The notes beneath the pieces are model-generated. The model worked only from the letters and a program-made list of their open reading frames with translations, made no database searches and was not told the origin of the DNA. From Halogeometricum sp. S3BR5-2 (lineage in GTDB: Archaea > Halobacteriota > Halobacteria > Halobacteriales > Haloferacaceae), in contig NZ_JAMQOQ010000002.1 of assembly GCF_031624635.1 (NCBI RefSeq), forward strand, positions 986,335-1,050,334: DNA of 64,000 nt, written 5' to 3'. Of this stretch, positions 62,499 to 64,000 are shown one piece after another; position 1 is the stretch's first letter, and every line of letters begins with the position of its first letter. The translations under genes were made by a program, and so were the position numbers.

Positions 62499-63575
62499 TT
62501 ACTTGTTCTTTCCGCCGTTACCGTTTCCGTTCCCGTTCCCCCCTCCGTTGCCTCGGTTCGAGGAGGAGCGTTCCTCGTCGTCGGAATCGTCCTCGTCCGC
62601 GTCGTCGCCCTCGGCTCCCTCGGCGTCGTCCTCCTCGACGTCGCCTTTACCGGCGTCGTTCGCCGCTCGGTCGTCGTCCGGCGCCTCGGAGTCCGAATCG
62701 GAGTCGTCGGCGTTCTTCCCCTTCTTCGCGTGCTCCGGCGCCCCGCGTTCGCCGTCGGGGCCTCGGTCGGCGGCCGCGGAGGCGTTCGCCTGTCCGGCCG
62801 CGTCGGGCCGGCCCGGCGCGTCCGAGTCGTTCGCCGCATCCGACCGACCCGGCGCGTCGTCCGCGTTACCGGGGTTGTTCGCCGTCGCGAATTCAGAGAT
62901 GATACGCCCCGGCGGGCCGTCGAAACCCGCGGCGCGCAGAGCGCCGAGGAACGCCCGCACCGCCCGCCCGAAGTTCCCCTCCTGCTGGACGAACTCGGTC
63001 GTCAACTCGACGGTCTCCGAGACGGTGTCGCCGTCCGCCGTCGCAGCGACCGTCACGGAGACGTTCTCGGTCGGCGCGAGCAGGGAGACGGTCCCGTCCT
63101 CGCCGGTTTCGAAGGTCCCCGCGCCCACGTAGTCGGTGTCGCTCGTCACGGTCACCGTCGCGTTCTCGACCGCTTCGCCGCCGCGTGCGACGTCCACGGT
63201 CACGGCGCCGTCGTCGGTCTGTGCGACGTCGACAGAGAGTCCCGCGCCGACGAGGCGAACGGTGGTCTCGCCCACCGCGTCGCCGTCCGTCAGGACGACG
63301 GTGACGTTCTGCGTCACCGCGGGTTCAGGAAGCGCCACGCTCCCGTTCGCGTCCGTCCGGTACGTCCCCGCGCCCGCGTACGCCAGTTCTCCGGTGACGT
63401 TCACCGTCGCGTTCTCGACTGCGGTTTCGTTGTCTGTGACGACGACGAGCGCTTCTCCCGTCGCGTCGTCCTGCTCGACGGCGACGCTCACCGTCGTCGC
63501 CGCACTCGCCGCTCCGGGGAGGACGGCGGTCACGACCAGCAGTACCAGCACGACCGTCAGTGATTCGGTGCGCAT
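62499..63575 (-). CDS. Secreted Ig-repeat protein with low-complexity acidic tail
   Basis: A 358-residue exported protein with a Sec signal (residues 1-25, VVLVLLVVTAVLPGAASA). Two Ig-like/BIG-type repeats follow, each with the pattern AVENATVxVT, YxGAGTxxT, GSVxL (about residues 50-90 and 130-170). A linker with AFLGALRAAGFDGPPG precedes a long disordered tail rich in Asp, Ala, Ser and Asn (about 230-330), ending in Gly-Asn repeats and GKNK. It has no lipobox, no PGF motif and no membrane anchor. It resembles adhesion or envelope proteins but is unidentified. Confidence 0.8.
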   Translation of the reverse strand: MRTESLTVVLVLLVVTAVLPGAASAATTVSVAVEQDDATGEALVVVTDNETAVENATVNVTGELAYAGAGTYRTDANGSVALPEPAVTQNVTVVLTDGDAVGETTVRLVGAGLSVDVAQTDDGAVTVDVARGGEAVENATVTVTSDTDYVGAGTFETGEDGTVSLLAPTENVSVTVAATADGDTVSETVELTTEFVQQEGNFGRAVRAFLGALRAAGFDGPPGRIISEFATANNPGNADDAPGRSDAANDSDAPGRPDAAGQANASAAADRGPDGERGAPEHAKKGKNADDSDSDSEAPDDDRAANDAGKGDVEEDDAEGAEGDDADEDDSDDEERSSSNRGNGGGNGNGNGNGGKNK

Positions 63576-63643
63576 TGCAATCTCAGCTACACCCTAAATA
63601 CACATAATAAGGACAGTCTCCGAATCCGACTATAGCTCGTTTT

Positions 63644-63662
63644 AGCCGAATTTAACTCGGCT
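63644..63662. promoter_or_regulatory. Inverted repeat upstream of the secreted protein gene
   Basis: AGCCGA-ATTTAAC-TCGGCT is a 6-bp dyad with a 7-nt AT-rich centre, about 69-87 bp upstream of the ATG at 63575. AT-rich promoter-like sequence (TTATTATG on the minus strand, about 63600-63615) lies between. In the gap 63576-63880 nothing else is seen apart from the terminator listed below, and no tRNA-Cys was found. Confidence 0.35.
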
Positions 63663-63824
63663 CAATCGGCAGACTGGGCGGGTTCGGTCGTGAAACGGAG
63701 ACCGTGGCCGATGGTGAGCGTGGGGTGACCGTGACCGGATGTATTCCGAGCGTGTCCTCGACGCTTCGGCCCGGCTCACGGAAAGACGTCTCTCGTGGAT
63801 AGCGGCCGCTGGGAGTTCGAAATG

Positions 63825-63856
63825 AAAAACGCCCGCACGGGCGGTCCGTGCGGGCG
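63825..63856 (-). terminator. Intrinsic-type terminator after 5S rRNA
   Basis: CGCCCGCACGG (63830-63840) pairs with CCGTGCGGGCG (63846-63856), an 11-bp perfect stem with a 5-nt loop. On the minus strand a run of five T follows. It lies 24 bp after the 5S 3' end. This is a textbook hairpin-plus-T terminator, which is unusual in archaea outside rRNA and tRNA units. Confidence 0.8.
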
Positions 63857-63880
63857 AGTGTGAATATCGCTTTGAGTATG

Positions 63881-64000
63881 AGTGGAGGCGGCGAGAACGT
63901 GTTCCCAGAGGTTCGCACACTCCAGTACTTGCGTTCACGCTGGCGAGCTTAACTTCCGTGTTCGAGATGGGTACGGGTGTTACCTCGCCGCTGTGGCCGC
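63881..64000 (-). rRNA. rrf: 5S rRNA (5' end cut by window edge)
   Basis: The minus strand reads GCGGCCACAGCGGCGAGG, the usual haloarchaeal 5S start, with the conserved CCCGTACCCATC and CACGGAAGTTAAGC region and the 3' end CGCCGCCTCCACT pairing with the 5' end. About five bases (probably TTAAG) lie beyond base 64000. It implies a 16S-23S-5S operon on the minus strand just outside the window. The usual haloarchaeal tRNA-Cys downstream of 5S is not found here. Confidence 0.95.

Noticed and set aside
1..64000. CRISPR arrays, intact insertion sequences and prophage genes
   Set aside because: No regularly spaced repeats, transposase, capsid or recombinase motifs were found on either strand.

Overview
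The window is about 68% GC and its predicted proteins are strongly acidic. It carries haloarchaeal marker genes: an archaeal proteasome alpha subunit, GatE, Elp3 with fused radical SAM and GNAT domains, HTH_10 (bacterio-opsin activator type) regulators, Tat-dependent lipoproteins, leaderless promoters with a TATA-like box about 25-31 bp before the start, and a 5S rRNA of haloarchaeal type. It is chromosomal DNA from an extreme halophile of the class Halobacteria, most like Haloferacales. The genus cannot be fixed from the sequence alone.

Layout. 74-3914: two paralogous DUF4013 membrane proteins and the ribosome-quality-control protein RqcH. 4114-10261: a small zinc ribbon, a GNAT acetyltransferase, a soluble PAS/MCP transducer, a receiver-PAS-histidine kinase and a DUF2891 protein. 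10338-16912: Elp3, an S1/OB/DHH-like protein whose DHH signature is degenerate, a Yip1-like protein, thymidine kinase, an FMN reductase and a DsrE protein. 16985-25136: a SHOCT protein, a cation/proton antiporter, a lipoprotein, an HTH_10 regulator, a Tat-exported amidohydrolase, a Tat-exported beta-carbonic anhydrase, a decayed partial copy of that pair's junction, a universal stress protein, MutY and a small unknown. 25422-32010: a membrane chemotaxis transducer, a BolA protein and a complete sugar-type ABC importer operon with a TrmB-like operator. 32360-42558: fumarase, a small zinc finger, GatE, a MaoC protein, a gene-free structured region (36580-37027), an M48 protease, TrmJ with a Cys-rich partner, and a pterin pair (divergent DHPS and MptE-like kinase) separated by a structured leader. 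42830-51646: photolyase, DJ-1/PfpI protein, Mn superoxide dismutase, DUF5827 protein, MBL hydrolase, thyA-folA operon, a DUF1508 protein, psmA, a MOSC protein and an amidohydrolase. 51753-53248: tRNA-Glu(CUC), a repeat protein, and an overlapping HTH/membrane pair. 53384-59821: a complete histidine-utilisation operon hutU-G-I-H with a divergent regulator. 59877-64000: a hypothetical, YchF, a two-gene hypothetical operon, a secreted Ig-repeat protein and the 3' end of an rRNA operon (5S plus a terminator).

How genes work together. The Hut enzymes convert histidine to glutamate through urocanate, imidazolone propionate and formiminoglutamate. ThyA and FolA form the thymidylate/dihydrofolate cycle, and the DHPS-like and MptE-like proteins supply its pterin cofactor upstream. 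The ABC operon imports a sugar or related solute. Most of the window is conserved housekeeping DNA. No intact transposase, integrase, CRISPR array or recognisable defence system was seen. The best candidates for something undescribed are the structured leader/mini-ORF before mptE, the hairpin-rich low-GC region at 36740-36990, the Cdc45-like degenerate DHH protein, the divergent DHPS, the Asn-for-His change in HutG, and the exported amidohydrolase-carbonic anhydrase pair with its duplication relic.
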